Below are positions 8,990-18,559 of a DNA stretch of 64,000 nt, one piece after another. This stretch comes from Chryseobacterium sp. T16E-39 (lineage in GTDB: Bacteria > Bacteroidota > Bacteroidia > Flavobacteriales > Weeksellaceae), in contig NZ_CP022282.1 in NCBI RefSeq assembly GCF_002216065.1, forward strand, positions 4,712,001 to 4,776,000, in the 5' to 3' direction. The first letter of the stretch is position 1, and each line of letters begins with the position of its first letter. A program made the translations under genes and the position numbers. The notes under the pieces are model-generated. The model had not been told where the DNA came from. It saw only the letters and a list, made by a program, of their open reading frames with translations, and did not search any database.

Positions 8990-11599
8990 ATGAAAAGAAT
9001 AAAACTACCTCTTATGGTTGCTGCTTTTGCAGTAATTCCATCCCTACAATTATTCTCACAGGAGAATACCCAGATAATCAAAGATTATATTTCTCAAAAT
9101 AAAATCAGGGAATATAAGAAATCGGATCTCAATAATTTTATTATTGACAATACAGACCCATCAAAATCATTAAATGGTGATGTCGTTAAGTTTCAACAGA
9201 CGTACAATGGAATTCCTGTATACAGTTCTGTAGGAACCGTGCTTATTAAAGATCATAAGATTGTTTATTATACAGATAATTTTGTGAAAAATTATACTGA
9301 ATCTACTTCGAGCTCGGCCCAGATCAATAAAACTGCCGCGCTTCAAAAAATAGCCAATGAATTAGGTAATTCTGAGATTTCTGATTTCACAATTCTTGGA
9401 TTTTTTGAAAAAAGTGCAAACAATACAAAAGCAGCCAAGCAAAGACTGGTATATACAAGTACCACTAACGGAGATCTTCGTTTAGCGTATGAGTATATTT
9501 TGAGAGAGCCAAAGTCTTCGAATTACTGGAATATTTTGGTAGATGCGCACAATGGAAATGTTATTGAGAAGAATAATCTTACATTATCTTGTAATTTTAA
9601 ACCAGATTCATACGCTTCTGATCAGATCGCTCTTCAAAACAATGTATTGGAAGGTCCGCAAAATAACTTCTCACAACAAAATTTAGTGCTTGTGGCTGAT
9701 CCGGCGAGCTATAATATCTTTGCAACACCGGTAGAAGCACCTACGTTCGCCCCGAGATCGATTGTTTCCAATCCTTGGATGTTAGCTTCTTCACCAGAAG
9801 GATGGCATTCGGATGGAACTACACATTACACAACTACAAGAGGGAATAATGTGTATGCTTATGAAGATACGGCCCATGCGAATGTACCAGGATTTTCGCC
9901 TGATGGTGGAGCTTCGAGAAATTTTAACTTTCCATTTAATATCAATGGTACTCCTGCAGCAAATCAAAGTGCTGCGATTACTAATTTATTTTATATCAGT
10001 AATAGAGTGCATGATGTATTCTATAAGTTTGGATTCACGGAATCAGCTAAAAACTTCCAACAGAATAATTTTGGATTAGGAGGATTGGATGATGACTCTG
10101 TTTTTGCAGAGGCTCAAGATGGCGGAGGTACCAATAATGCAAATTTTTCAAGTCCACCGGATAATTATAATCCTGTAATGCAGATGTATTTATGGTCTGC
10201 GACTAACAGACTGTTCTTTTACAATACTCCTGCTGCTGCAGTTCCTCGTCAGCCTGCGGCTGGTGTTGCCTTGTATGGTCCGGTGTTAAATCCTACCGGA
10301 GTTACAGGAAATGTACAGTTGTCTTCTGTATTAGACGGATGTACGGCTTTACCTGCAAATTCACTTACTGGGAAAATTGGTTTGGTAGAGCGGGGAACAT
10401 GTTCTTTTGTGGTTAAAACAAAGATGTTACAGGATGCTGGAGCTACTGCTGCTATTATTTATAATAATGCAGTTAATGGATCTACTATAGGTAATATGTC
10501 AGGAACTGATGCGACTGTCACTATTCCGTCAGTTTTAATTACAAATGATGAAGGAGAATATATTAAATCACAGCTTTCAGCGGCTACAACAGTAAATGTA
10601 ACATTGAAGAATGATCCGGCAACAAGTGTAACTCCGGATGGTAGTTTCGATAACGGAATTGTAACACATGAATATGGTCACGGAATTTCTAACCGATTAA
10701 CGGGGACTGGTTACAATTGTCTGAACTCTGGAGCTGATAAAGAACAAATGGGAGAAGGATGGTCTGATTTCTTTGCTTTAATGCTTACGAATAAGCCTGG
10801 AGATAATGCTTCTGTGCCAAGAGGAATGGCAACTTATGCAGCTGGTGAGCTTCCAAGTGGAGAGGGAATTCGTCCGGCAAAATATTCTCCGAATTTTGCA
10901 ATAAATGGCTTTACATATGGAGATACAAATGGAATGGAGTACACCAATCAAAGTGGAGCAATTGTTCCGGATGTACACTCAATAGGATTTGTATGGGCAA
11001 CAATGTTGTGGGATCTACATTGGCAGTATGTAGCTAAATACGGCTATTCTTCTGATGTAACTGCGAATACAACGAATGGTAGCTCAAGAGTATTACAACT
11101 TGTTACCAGTGCGTTAAAACTTCAGGCATGTAACCCTACATTTATAGATGGTAGAAATGCTATACTTGCTGCTGAACAGGCAACAACACTGGGTGAAGAT
11201 AAATGTATGATCTGGAGAGTTTTTGCAAAAAGAGGTCTTGGAGTGAATGCAACTGCTGGAGTTAAAACGAATATCAATGATCAGGTAGAAGACTTTAGCG
11301 TTCCTGCAGAATGTCCTCTATTGGCTACCGATGAAGTGAAATCTGTAAAAAATAATACAATTTCTATTTATCCGAACCCTGCTAAAAATGAATTTTATAT
11401 CAACTTCCCAAGCAATACGATGGGTAAAGTGAGTGTTGAAATTTATGATATGTCTGGAAAATTGATTTCTTCTGAAGATAAAATTTCTCCGGATGCTAAG
11501 AAAGCAATTTCTACTGACAGAATGATCAACGGGACTTATATGGTAAAAGTAAAAGGCCTAGGTTTTGATGCTGTATCTAAAGTAATTGTAAAGAAATAG
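8990..11599 (+). CDS. Secreted fungalysin-type (M36) metalloprotease with PA domain and T9SS tail, copy 2
   Basis: 869-aa tandem paralogue of the preceding gene with the same order: signal peptide (1-24), propeptide, M36 core with inserted PA domain, HEYGH at 560-564, the glutamate of GEGWSDF at 589, and T9SS tail. The N-terminal propeptide and PA regions differ clearly from copy 1, whereas the last 87 residues differ at only two positions. It starts 94 bases after copy 1 and could be co-transcribed with it. No motif is missing, so both copies should be active. A hairpin terminator follows at 11623. Confidence 0.93.
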   Translation: MKRIKLPLMVAAFAVIPSLQLFSQENTQIIKDYISQNKIREYKKSDLNNFIIDNTDPSKSLNGDVVKFQQTYNGIPVYSSVGTVLIKDHKIVYYTDNFVKNYTESTSSSAQINKTAALQKIANELGNSEISDFTILGFFEKSANNTKAAKQRLVYTSTTNGDLRLAYEYILREPKSSNYWNILVDAHNGNVIEKNNLTLSCNFKPDSYASDQIALQNNVLEGPQNNFSQQNLVLVADPASYNIFATPVEAPTFAPRSIVSNPWMLASSPEGWHSDGTTHYTTTRGNNVYAYEDTAHANVPGFSPDGGASRNFNFPFNINGTPAANQSAAITNLFYISNRVHDVFYKFGFTESAKNFQQNNFGLGGLDDDSVFAEAQDGGGTNNANFSSPPDNYNPVMQMYLWSATNRLFFYNTPAAAVPRQPAAGVALYGPVLNPTGVTGNVQLSSVLDGCTALPANSLTGKIGLVERGTCSFVVKTKMLQDAGATAAIIYNNAVNGSTIGNMSGTDATVTIPSVLITNDEGEYIKSQLSAATTVNVTLKNDPATSVTPDGSFDNGIVTHEYGHGISNRLTGTGYNCLNSGADKEQMGEGWSDFFALMLTNKPGDNASVPRGMATYAAGELPSGEGIRPAKYSPNFAINGFTYGDTNGMEYTNQSGAIVPDVHSIGFVWATMLWDLHWQYVAKYGYSSDVTANTTNGSSRVLQLVTSALKLQACNPTFIDGRNAILAAEQATTLGEDKCMIWRVFAKRGLGVNATAGVKTNINDQVEDFSVPAECPLLATDEVKSVKNNTISIYPNPAKNEFYINFPSNTMGKVSVEIYDMSGKLISSEDKISPDAKKAISTDRMINGTYMVKVKGLGFDAVSKVIVKK

Positions 11600-11622
11600 A
11601 TTATTTAAATATCAACTTTTAT

Positions 11623-11656
11623 ATCACCTTGGGGTATCCTGAGGTGATTTTATTTA
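11623..11656 (+). terminator. Terminator after the second M36 gene
   Basis: The 7-bp stem atcacct / aggtgat (11623-11629 and 11642-11648) is followed by TTTTATTT. Confidence 0.6.
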
Positions 11657-11700
11657 TCTATAGGATTGATAACTCTTAAGTGAATTAAATTATTATATTG

Positions 11701-11708
11701 TACCTTTG
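11701..11708 (+). promoter_or_regulatory. Promoter -7 element of the EamA transporter gene
   Basis: TACCTTTG followed by CA matches the TAnnTTTG consensus and lies 18 bases before the ATG at 11727. Its position rules out the in-frame TTG at 11706 as a start. No good -33 TTG is visible. Confidence 0.5.
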
Positions 11709-11726
11709 CAGGCTGTAAAAAAGATT

Positions 11727-12707
11727 ATGAAGAAGAAAAATTTACTGAAAGGAGTATTGTTTGTGGGAATTGGTGCCAGTGTTTATGGTATGTTAGCAAC
11801 CTTTGTTAAGATGTCTTATCACGAGGGGTATACCACTTCCGAAGTTACTACATCCCAATTTATATTAGGATTAATAGGGCTTTTAATCCTTAATTTTATC
11901 CAGACCCTAACATCAAAATCAAAATTATCATCACCGAGCAAAAAAGAAATTAAAATGCTGATGCTTGCGGGGACCTCACTAGGATGTACGAGTTTGTTTT
12001 ATTATATAGCGGTTCAGTATATCAATGTTTCTATAGCAATTGTACTTTTAATGCAGTCTGTATGGTTCAGTGTTGTGGTGGAAAGCTTTTTAACGAAGAA
12101 GTTTCCCAATGCGAGAAAGATCGTTGCTACAGTGATCGTTTTACTGGGAACAGTTTTGGCAACCAATCTTATTAATGTTGATATAGAACTAGACTGGCAT
12201 GGTGTTTTTTGGGGATTAATGGCGGCCTCATCATATACCTTAACAATGTTTACCTCCAATACCCTCGCTACTCACTTACCCGTTCTTAGGAAAAGTATGG
12301 TAATGCTTGCGGGAGGTTCAATAGTTGTCCTGGTATTTTTATTTTTTGCTCAAATTGGTCCGTTGTACTTTGACGGCTTAAAATCAATCTATCTTAATTT
12401 TACAGAAAATACCCAGCATATCCATGCTTTTGATTATTCAATATTCTGGACTTATGGTTTTGTACTTGCTGTATTCGGAACTATTATTCCACCGATTTTA
12501 TTCAATATGGGATTCCCTAATACAGGGCTCGGATTAGGAAGTATTATTTCATCACTGGAGCTTCCGGTATCTGTAACGATGGCATTTGTTTTATTAGGTG
12601 AAAAGGTAATTTTAGTTCAGTGGGCAGGAATTGCTTTAATCCTTTTTGCTATTGTATTAATGAATTTGCCGACAAAAAAAGAATTAAAACTTGCAGAAGT
12701 ATCTTAA
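11727..12707 (+). CDS. EamA/DMT-family transporter
   Basis: Inner-membrane protein of 326 aa with about ten hydrophobic segments arranged as two EamA-like halves, typical of the drug/metabolite transporter superfamily (RhaT/RarD type). The substrate cannot be told from sequence. The start is the ATG at 11727 (KKKNLLKGVLF); an in-frame TTG seven codons upstream overlaps the promoter. It is followed by a hairpin terminator and converges on the DUF418 gene. Confidence 0.88.
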   Translation: MKKKNLLKGVLFVGIGASVYGMLATFVKMSYHEGYTTSEVTTSQFILGLIGLLILNFIQTLTSKSKLSSPSKKEIKMLMLAGTSLGCTSLFYYIAVQYINVSIAIVLLMQSVWFSVVVESFLTKKFPNARKIVATVIVLLGTVLATNLINVDIELDWHGVFWGLMAASSYTLTMFTSNTLATHLPVLRKSMVMLAGGSIVVLVFLFFAQIGPLYFDGLKSIYLNFTENTQHIHAFDYSIFWTYGFVLAVFGTIIPPILFNMGFPNTGLGLGSIISSLELPVSVTMAFVLLGEKVILVQWAGIALILFAIVLMNLPTKKELKLAEVS

Positions 12708-12734
12708 AATATATCTGGTTAGATCATAACTGAT

Positions 12735-12767
12735 AACCGTTCCATTGGGAGCGGTTTTTGTTTTTAT
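12735..12767 (+). terminator. Terminator after the EamA gene
   Basis: The stem aaccgttcc / ggagcggtt (12735-12743 and 12748-12756, one G-T pair) with an ATTG loop is followed by TTTTTGTTTTT. Confidence 0.75.
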
Positions 12768-12782
12768 ACCGACTCTGGATCT

Positions 12783-13925
12783 CTATTTTTTTAGGGGGAA
12801 TTTTCGTCCGTAACTTAAGCAACGCCATAGCCATTCCAGTGGGCCGTAATTGTATTTTTTGAGCCACCACTTACTGAAGAATATCTGCAATACAAAGATA
12901 ATGCACCCCGTTAGCACATAAGATGATAATGACCAATCTATTTTTGTATAAATAAGCAAAAAGAATGCAATTACATTTTGTGTGATATAGTTCGTCAATG
13001 TCATTTTACCGGTTACCTGCAACGCAGAAAAAAGGGTTTTTAGCTGACCTGCCATAAATAGCCAAATAATACCGGTGGAAGAAAAAATCATGATACTTAT
13101 AATTTGTGGATAATAAAGATCATAATAAGTATTAAATGTCCATTCATTTGTTTCAATTACCCGCTGTGCTGTAAATAAAATTATTGATAAAGCTAAACTG
13201 ATCCAGAATATTCTTTTTAAGATTTTTCGGTTAAGGTTTATTCGTAGAAAAAAATTACTGCGGTGCAGAGCGGCTCCTAATAGAAAACATCCTAATTGTA
13301 TGAGATGGAGTATGATGGCATAACTTAAACGAAGCATCCATTTATACCTCATGAAAAGATTGGCCTTTATATGGTCTGTAAAAGTGTTATTATTGTAGAG
13401 TTCATAAAAGAAATCCCGATCTTTTGGAGCAAAAAGCAAATGTTGTCTGCCTAAGTAGGATTGAAGTACCGGTGTTAATAACAGGATAACAGTTCCAATA
13501 ATAAAAAGTGATTTTGTTCGTAGGTTATAAAAGGCTAATAAAACAAGTCCCATAAAAGCATAATCACTTAAAATGTCACCGCCGAAAAATAATGTATTCG
13601 CAAACCCGAAGACAAACAACCACAACATACGTTTTATAAAGAATATATACTTATCCTGGCTGTTATCATTGAATTTTTTAAGCACGATAGAGAATCCAAA
13701 GCCAAATAAAACGGCTAATAACGTCCAGCCTTTGGAACCTAAAATAATTTCAGAAGTGGTTTCAATAAAGGAGGTTAAATAGTCGGCTTCAATTTTTGAA
13801 GAATGGGTATTCCATGTATAGATTGTTGAGTAATTCATGATCGCCACGCTGAATAATGCCCAGCCTCTTAAAATATCTATAATGGGCAGTCGTTGATTTT
13901 GTGAAATGGGACTGTTGGAGATCAT
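12783..13925 (-). CDS. DUF418-domain membrane protein
   Basis: 380-aa polytopic membrane protein with about ten hydrophobic stretches. The N-terminal signature RLPIIDILRGWALFSVA and the C-terminal part (KMTLTNYITQN, then W and KKYNYGPLEWLWR) are those of the DUF418 (YeiB-like) family, which is related to membrane acyltransferases. No substrate is known. It is convergent with the EamA gene and divergent from the alpha/beta hydrolase, with a 109-base AT-rich spacer. Confidence 0.85.
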   Translation of the reverse strand: MISNSPISQNQRLPIIDILRGWALFSVAIMNYSTIYTWNTHSSKIEADYLTSFIETTSEIILGSKGWTLLAVLFGFGFSIVLKKFNDNSQDKYIFFIKRMLWLFVFGFANTLFFGGDILSDYAFMGLVLLAFYNLRTKSLFIIGTVILLLTPVLQSYLGRQHLLFAPKDRDFFYELYNNNTFTDHIKANLFMRYKWMLRLSYAIILHLIQLGCFLLGAALHRSNFFLRINLNRKILKRIFWISLALSIILFTAQRVIETNEWTFNTYYDLYYPQIISIMIFSSTGIIWLFMAGQLKTLFSALQVTGKMTLTNYITQNVIAFFLLIYTKIDWSLSSYVLTGCIIFVLQIFFSKWWLKKYNYGPLEWLWRCLSYGRKFPLKK

Positions 13926-14034
13926 AATTTTTTTTAATTAAATTTTGTTAAATATATCATTAACTTGAAAAATAGTAATATATAAGCCGTTTCTTTTAGA
14001 ACAATTTTTTAATTTTAATAGATAATAAAATAAG

Positions 14035-15030
14035 ATGATACATTTTAAAAATGCAGTTACGATTTTAATGCTTATGTTGATGCCCTCTTTACTACTTTCC
14101 CAACTAAAGCCTTTGGATGCTGAACTTACCAATTATAAATACCCTTATGAGGTTCATTTTATTGATTTGAATTCTCAGAATCAGCACATAAAAATGGCTT
14201 ATATGGATGTACAGCCTAAAGCGCCTAACGGGAAAATAATTATGCTTCTTCATGGAAAAAATTTCAATGGAGCGTATTGGGAGCAAACAGCAAAAGATCT
14301 CTCAGATAAAGGCTTCAGGGTAATTATTCCTGATCAGATCGGATTTGGAAAATCTTCTAAACCTCGGAATTATCAGTTTTCATTTGCACAGCTGGCAACC
14401 AATACCAAAGCGATTCTGGATGAACTTAAAATCGATAAGCTAATCGTTTTAGGGCATTCTATGGGGGGTATGGTGGCAACCAGATTTACATTAATGTATC
14501 CTGAAGCAGTGGAGAAATTAATTCTTGAAAATCCTATTGGGCTGGAAGATTATAAAGTTCTGGCAAAGTATCAGACAATTGATGCAGCTTATCAGGCTGA
14601 ATTAAAAAATACATACCAAAGCTACAAGGACTATCAATTAAAGTTTTATTATGATAATAAATGGAAACCTGAATATGATAAGTGGTTAAATTTGCTAGCA
14701 GGCTGGACGTTAAGTAAAGATTATCCTTCGGTTGCATGGAATGCAGCTTTAACTACAGATATTGTTTTCAATCAGCCTGTGGTATATGAATTTAAGAATA
14801 TTAAAGTTCCTACTTTATTAATTATAGGAACAAGAGACCGGACCGCAATAGGGAAGGATAGGGCTCCAAAGGACGTTCAGGCAAAAATGGGTCAGTATCA
14901 GGAATTGGGAAAGAAAACCCAACAGGAAATTGAAGGATCAAAACTGGTTGAGCTGGAGAATGTGGGGCATCTTCCGCACATTGAAGTATACCCAAAGTTT
15001 TTTGATGCTTTATACGATTTTATTAAATAA
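14035..15030 (+). CDS. Exported alpha/beta hydrolase
   Basis: 331 aa with an N-terminal hydrophobic signal (about 1-22, ending LLLSQ), so probably periplasmic or lipid-anchored. The alpha/beta hydrolase core shows the oxyanion segment LLHGKNFNGAYW, the nucleophile elbow GHSMGG with Ser142, an acid candidate in GTRDRTAIG and the catalytic His in NVGHLPHIE near the C-terminus. The combination is complete, so it should be an active esterase, lipase or related hydrolase. The substrate is not predictable. It is convergent with rplS across a strong terminator. Confidence 0.9.
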   Translation: MIHFKNAVTILMLMLMPSLLLSQLKPLDAELTNYKYPYEVHFIDLNSQNQHIKMAYMDVQPKAPNGKIIMLLHGKNFNGAYWEQTAKDLSDKGFRVIIPDQIGFGKSSKPRNYQFSFAQLATNTKAILDELKIDKLIVLGHSMGGMVATRFTLMYPEAVEKLILENPIGLEDYKVLAKYQTIDAAYQAELKNTYQSYKDYQLKFYYDNKWKPEYDKWLNLLAGWTLSKDYPSVAWNAALTTDIVFNQPVVYEFKNIKVPTLLIIGTRDRTAIGKDRAPKDVQAKMGQYQELGKKTQQEIEGSKLVELENVGHLPHIEVYPKFFDALYDFIK

Positions 15031-15046
15031 AGACTTTATACAAATA

Positions 15047-15085
15047 AAAAGAGGCTTTCTAAATTTAGAAAGCCTCTTTTCGTAT
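15047..15085. terminator. Bidirectional terminator between the hydrolase and rplS
   Basis: A 14-bp stem (aaaagaggctttct at 15047-15060, loop aaattt, complement at 15067-15080) has T on one side and A on the other, and so serves both convergent genes. Confidence 0.85.
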
Positions 15086-15100
15086 GTATTGTTGTCTGAA

Positions 15101-15457
15101 TTATTTCTTTTTGTAAGCAGCGTCTTTGATTCTTGCTTTCTTACCTCTAAGATCTCTGAAATAGTAAATTCTAGATCTTCTAACTCTACCTCTTCTGTCA
15201 ACTTCAATTTTTTGAAGAGCTGGCATGTTGATAGGAAATACTCTTTCTACACCTACATCACCACTCATTTTTCTGATAGTGAAAGTTTTTGTAGAACCTG
15301 TACCTCTTAATTGGATAACTGTTCCTTTGAAGAACTGAGTTCTTGTTTTTTGTCCTTCTTTAATTTCGTAATACACAGTAATTGTATCACCTGCTTTGAA
15401 TTCAGGGAATTCTTTTTTCGCAATGTACTTGTCTTGTACGTACTTTAATAAATCCAT
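15101..15457 (-). CDS. rplS: 50S ribosomal protein L19
   Basis: 118-aa L19, with the basic signature GDTITVYYEIKEG, then TFTIRKMSGDVGVERVFPIN and the conserved RRGRVRRSRIYYFRDLRGKKARIK tail. L19 sits at the 30S-50S interface. The frame extends 11 codons upstream, but MDLLKYVQDKYI at 15457 is the normal L19 N-terminus. Here rplS stands alone, not in the rpsP-rimM-trmD-rplS operon familiar from other phyla. Its promoter lies 70 bases upstream. Confidence 0.97.
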   Translation of the reverse strand: MDLLKYVQDKYIAKKEFPEFKAGDTITVYYEIKEGQKTRTQFFKGTVIQLRGTGSTKTFTIRKMSGDVGVERVFPINMPALQKIEVDRRGRVRRSRIYYFRDLRGKKARIKDAAYKKK

Positions 15458-15527
15458 TATTAATGATAATATAATGTTAAGGCTAAGCAACTTACACGTT
15501 TTTCGTCAGAGGTTGAATAACAGGTTG

Positions 15528-15560
15528 CAAATGTACAAAATTAGTTTTGAATAATCCAAA
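15528..15560 (-). promoter_or_regulatory. rplS promoter
   Basis: On the minus strand TTTG (15560-15557), 21 bases, then TACATTTG (15535-15528). The -7 element is identical to that of rpsA. The leader would be about 65 nt. Confidence 0.6.
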
Positions 15561-15659
15561 TAAATTTATGTTATTAATTATAAGTTTCTCTGTTGATTTC
15601 TGATCCAAAACTTAACATATCCTTTACTTTCCCGTGAAACTGTGTTTATAGGGGAATTT

Positions 15660-15667
15660 TACTTTTG
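15660..15667 (+). promoter_or_regulatory. Promoter -7 element of the metallophosphoesterase gene
   Basis: TACTTTTG followed by CA fits the TAnnTTTG consensus. Transcription would start near 15673, giving a leader of about 80 nt. No clear -33 TTG. Confidence 0.4.
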
Positions 15668-15753
15668 CACGAAGTAAAAATTATAAATTATTCTCTTATT
15701 TTATTGAAAAACAATAAATTATTAGGGAGTACAAATCTAAAAAAATTTATTCT

Positions 15754-18495
15754 ATGAAACATTACTTATTCTTTTTTTGTTTTGTCGTCGCCCAAATGAC
15801 ATTCGGACAAGCTTTATTTCCCTATCTGCAAAATCCGACACCCAGTTCTATGATTGTCAATTGGAAAACAGGATCCAATAATGAAACCACTGTACTTTAT
15901 GGAAGTTCTCCTACCAATTTGAATGTTACCGTAACAGGAACAACAAATATTTTTTCCGATACAGGCTACAATAACAATTATTTCTATCATACAGCCAAGA
16001 TTACCAATCTTCAGCCCAATACAAAATATTATTATAAAATAAAAACAGGTACGAACGAATCTGCGGTATACAACTTTCGTACGCTTCCATTACCCGGACA
16101 GCCCAGTACCGTGGATGGCAAAATTCGCTTCTTTATCATGGGTGACAATCAGATTAAGGCAGAACCAAGATATGATACCCTTACTTTGAATGCGTTTAAA
16201 AAATTAAAAGAAAAATTTGGCCCCAATTCAGATCCTTCGGATAATGTTGCCCTTACTTTTATGGTAGGAGATCAGGTAGATGTTGGGACTTTGGATCATT
16301 ATGAAAATGTTCACTTTAAAAAGAACATTAAATTATCACCATATCTGCCTATTCAGACCACAGTTGGAAACCACGAAACGTATGGGACTTTAGGAATGAA
16401 TTCTTATTATGCCCATTTTTATATCGATGAAATAAGATACAAGAATATTGCTTCAGGAAATGAAAATTACTATGCACAGCAAGCTGGAAACGTATTGTTT
16501 GTAAGCTTAAGTTCCGAACATACAGGGTCGGCTCAGCAAACATGGTTACAGGAAATTCTGACTGCTGCCAATAATGATCCCACAGTAGATTGGATCATTT
16601 CATTAAGCCACAGACCTTATCAGGCAGAGCAATATGTTGGTGATATTTCAACATGGGTGAGAAACAATGCTGTTCCTTTGCTTACTTCATCAAGCAAATA
16701 TTTAATGCATGTAGGAGCACATCACCATTTATACCACAGAGGGCAGCTAAAAGATACACCAAATTATCAGATCATCTCAGGGGGAACTGCATGGGATCAA
16801 TATTGGGGAATGTCTACAGAGCAGGATTTTGATGATGTTCAGAAAACATTAACGGATTGGACCTACCAGATCGTAGAAGTTGATGTCACTAATGGCAAAG
16901 TAGATGTAGAATGTTATTCTATAGGAGGTGTTTATACGAAGAAATACAATGAGCTTGTAGATTCTTTCCACCGATACAAAAATCAGCCAAAACCCGCAAA
17001 ACCAAATATTACCAATACATTTTCAGGTCCCGTAACACTGCCATTAACTTTAAATGGAAGTAATTTTACATCGCCTAATAATGAACTTTTAAATACAACT
17101 CAGTTTCTGATCAGTAAAGCAGCTGATTTTTCTGTTATTGAAAAAGAGTTTTACCGTGATTTTGAAAACTGGTTTGGTAAAGATGGAACACCGGATAAAG
17201 CTAAAAATTTAAATGCCGGTGTAGATATTACAAAAGTTACTTTTCCTGCTAACTCGATTTCTAACGGGACATATTATGTGAAAACACGTTACAGAGATAG
17301 AAACCTGGAATGGAGTGACTGGAGTGATGTTAAGCAGTTCCAAATAACAGGAAGTGTTGTTTCGAATCCTACATTTACTTTAGATAAAACCGAATATCTG
17401 CAAAATACACCGATAGTTGCTACTTATACCGGCGGACCTGGTAATCTTAAAGACTGGGTTGGAATTTATAAGAAAGGACAGATTCCTGCAACTTCAACTT
17501 CTCAAACGTATATTTATACGAATGGACAAACCGCAGGAACAGCCAATTTCAATAGTGGACTGGCGACTAAGGGACAGTATTTTGCAGGATTTTTTGCTAA
17601 TGATGGATATACAGAAATTACCCCAAGGAAAAACTTCTATGTAGGACCGAAAGTTGTTTTACAGGCAACAGCAGATGCATATCCGGTAGGAGGGACTGTG
17701 AAAATAAATTTCAGTAACGGACCCAATCTTGTAAAAGACTGGATTGGTATCTATAAAATGGGACAAACACCCGGAACCAATACATCAGCTACTTACAAAT
17801 ATGTAACAACTCCTGCAGGAAGTCTTGATTTTACAGGATTGCCAAAAGGATATTATTTTGCACAGTATTTCCTGGAAGATGGGTATACAGCCATTGGAGA
17901 GAAGGTCTTCTTTAAAGTAGGAGATATCGTTACAGAATTATGGATCAATAAACCGGTTTATACATTAGGTGAAAATATTACCGCTTCATGGACAGATTCT
18001 CCGGGAATTATCAAAGATTGGTTGGGAATTTATCCGCAAAGTGTTCAGACCCCTGATGACAACTTTGTTTCTTATACTTATTTTGACGGAGTCACTCAGG
18101 GAACAAAAGCATTAAGCGGTGCAGCATTACCTACAACTCCAGGAAACTATTACATGGTCATGTTTACCAATGATTCCTATACTGAAGTTTCCAACAGAAA
18201 ACAGTTTCAGGTGACGTCAGGACCAACACTAGGAATAGATAAAGTTGAAAAGAGCACTGAGAAAAATGTAGTATTATACCCGAATCCAACAAAGCCAGGT
18301 GAACCTACATTTATTAAAAGCGATTATCCGATTGATAAAATTGAATTGTTATCCGCGAATGGAGATCTGCTTTATGAATCTAAAAATGTTCATAATCAGA
18401 GATTCTCTTTAGTGAATGAAAACCTTCCAAAAGGAGTCTATTTTGTTAAAGTTCATACCAGAAAATTATTTACCTTGAAACTTATTATACAATAA
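15754..18495 (+). CDS. T9SS-secreted calcineurin-like phosphoesterase with three tandem DWxGIY modules
   Basis: 913 aa. Order: signal peptide (1-19), purple-acid-phosphatase-type N-terminal fibronectin-like domain (about 20-105), metallophosphoesterase core with Asp131 (MGDN), Asp173 (VGDQVD), Asn206-His207-Glu208 (GNHE), a SHRP histidine and His323-325 (GAHHH), a second fibronectin-like region (about 415-535), then three consecutive modules of about 92 residues (about 540-631, 632-723, 724-821), each with DWxGIY followed by a glycine/aromatic strand pattern, and a T9SS sorting tail (YPNPTKPG, about 840-913). The metal ligands look complete, so an extracellular phosphatase or phosphodiesterase is likely. 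The repeated modules resemble SKICH-type beta sandwiches by eye only. Confidence 0.88.
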   Translation: MKHYLFFFCFVVAQMTFGQALFPYLQNPTPSSMIVNWKTGSNNETTVLYGSSPTNLNVTVTGTTNIFSDTGYNNNYFYHTAKITNLQPNTKYYYKIKTGTNESAVYNFRTLPLPGQPSTVDGKIRFFIMGDNQIKAEPRYDTLTLNAFKKLKEKFGPNSDPSDNVALTFMVGDQVDVGTLDHYENVHFKKNIKLSPYLPIQTTVGNHETYGTLGMNSYYAHFYIDEIRYKNIASGNENYYAQQAGNVLFVSLSSEHTGSAQQTWLQEILTAANNDPTVDWIISLSHRPYQAEQYVGDISTWVRNNAVPLLTSSSKYLMHVGAHHHLYHRGQLKDTPNYQIISGGTAWDQYWGMSTEQDFDDVQKTLTDWTYQIVEVDVTNGKVDVECYSIGGVYTKKYNELVDSFHRYKNQPKPAKPNITNTFSGPVTLPLTLNGSNFTSPNNELLNTTQFLISKAADFSVIEKEFYRDFENWFGKDGTPDKAKNLNAGVDITKVTFPANSISNGTYYVKTRYRDRNLEWSDWSDVKQFQITGSVVSNPTFTLDKTEYLQNTPIVATYTGGPGNLKDWVGIYKKGQIPATSTSQTYIYTNGQTAGTANFNSGLATKGQYFAGFFANDGYTEITPRKNFYVGPKVVLQATADAYPVGGTVKINFSNGPNLVKDWIGIYKMGQTPGTNTSATYKYVTTPAGSLDFTGLPKGYYFAQYFLEDGYTAIGEKVFFKVGDIVTELWINKPVYTLGENITASWTDSPGIIKDWLGIYPQSVQTPDDNFVSYTYFDGVTQGTKALSGAALPTTPGNYYMVMFTNDSYTEVSNRKQFQVTSGPTLGIDKVEKSTEKNVVLYPNPTKPGEPTFIKSDYPIDKIELLSANGDLLYESKNVHNQRFSLVNENLPKGVYFVKVHTRKLFTLKLIIQ

Positions 18496-18509
18496 GAATT
18501 AGATAAACA

Positions 18510-18542
18510 AAAAAGGGTCTTACATCGTAAGGCCCTTTTTTT
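18510..18542. terminator. Bidirectional terminator between the phosphoesterase and MORN-like genes
   Basis: A 14-bp stem (18510-18523 with 18527-18540, one T-G pair) around aaaaagggtcttac, flanked by A on the left and T on the right. Confidence 0.8.
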
Positions 18543-18559
18543 ATGTTTATTTTTATTAA

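Noticed and set aside
14930..15310. 126-codon plus-strand frame spanning the terminator before rplS
   Set aside because: It runs through the end of the hydrolase gene, a perfect terminator hairpin and antisense to rplS.
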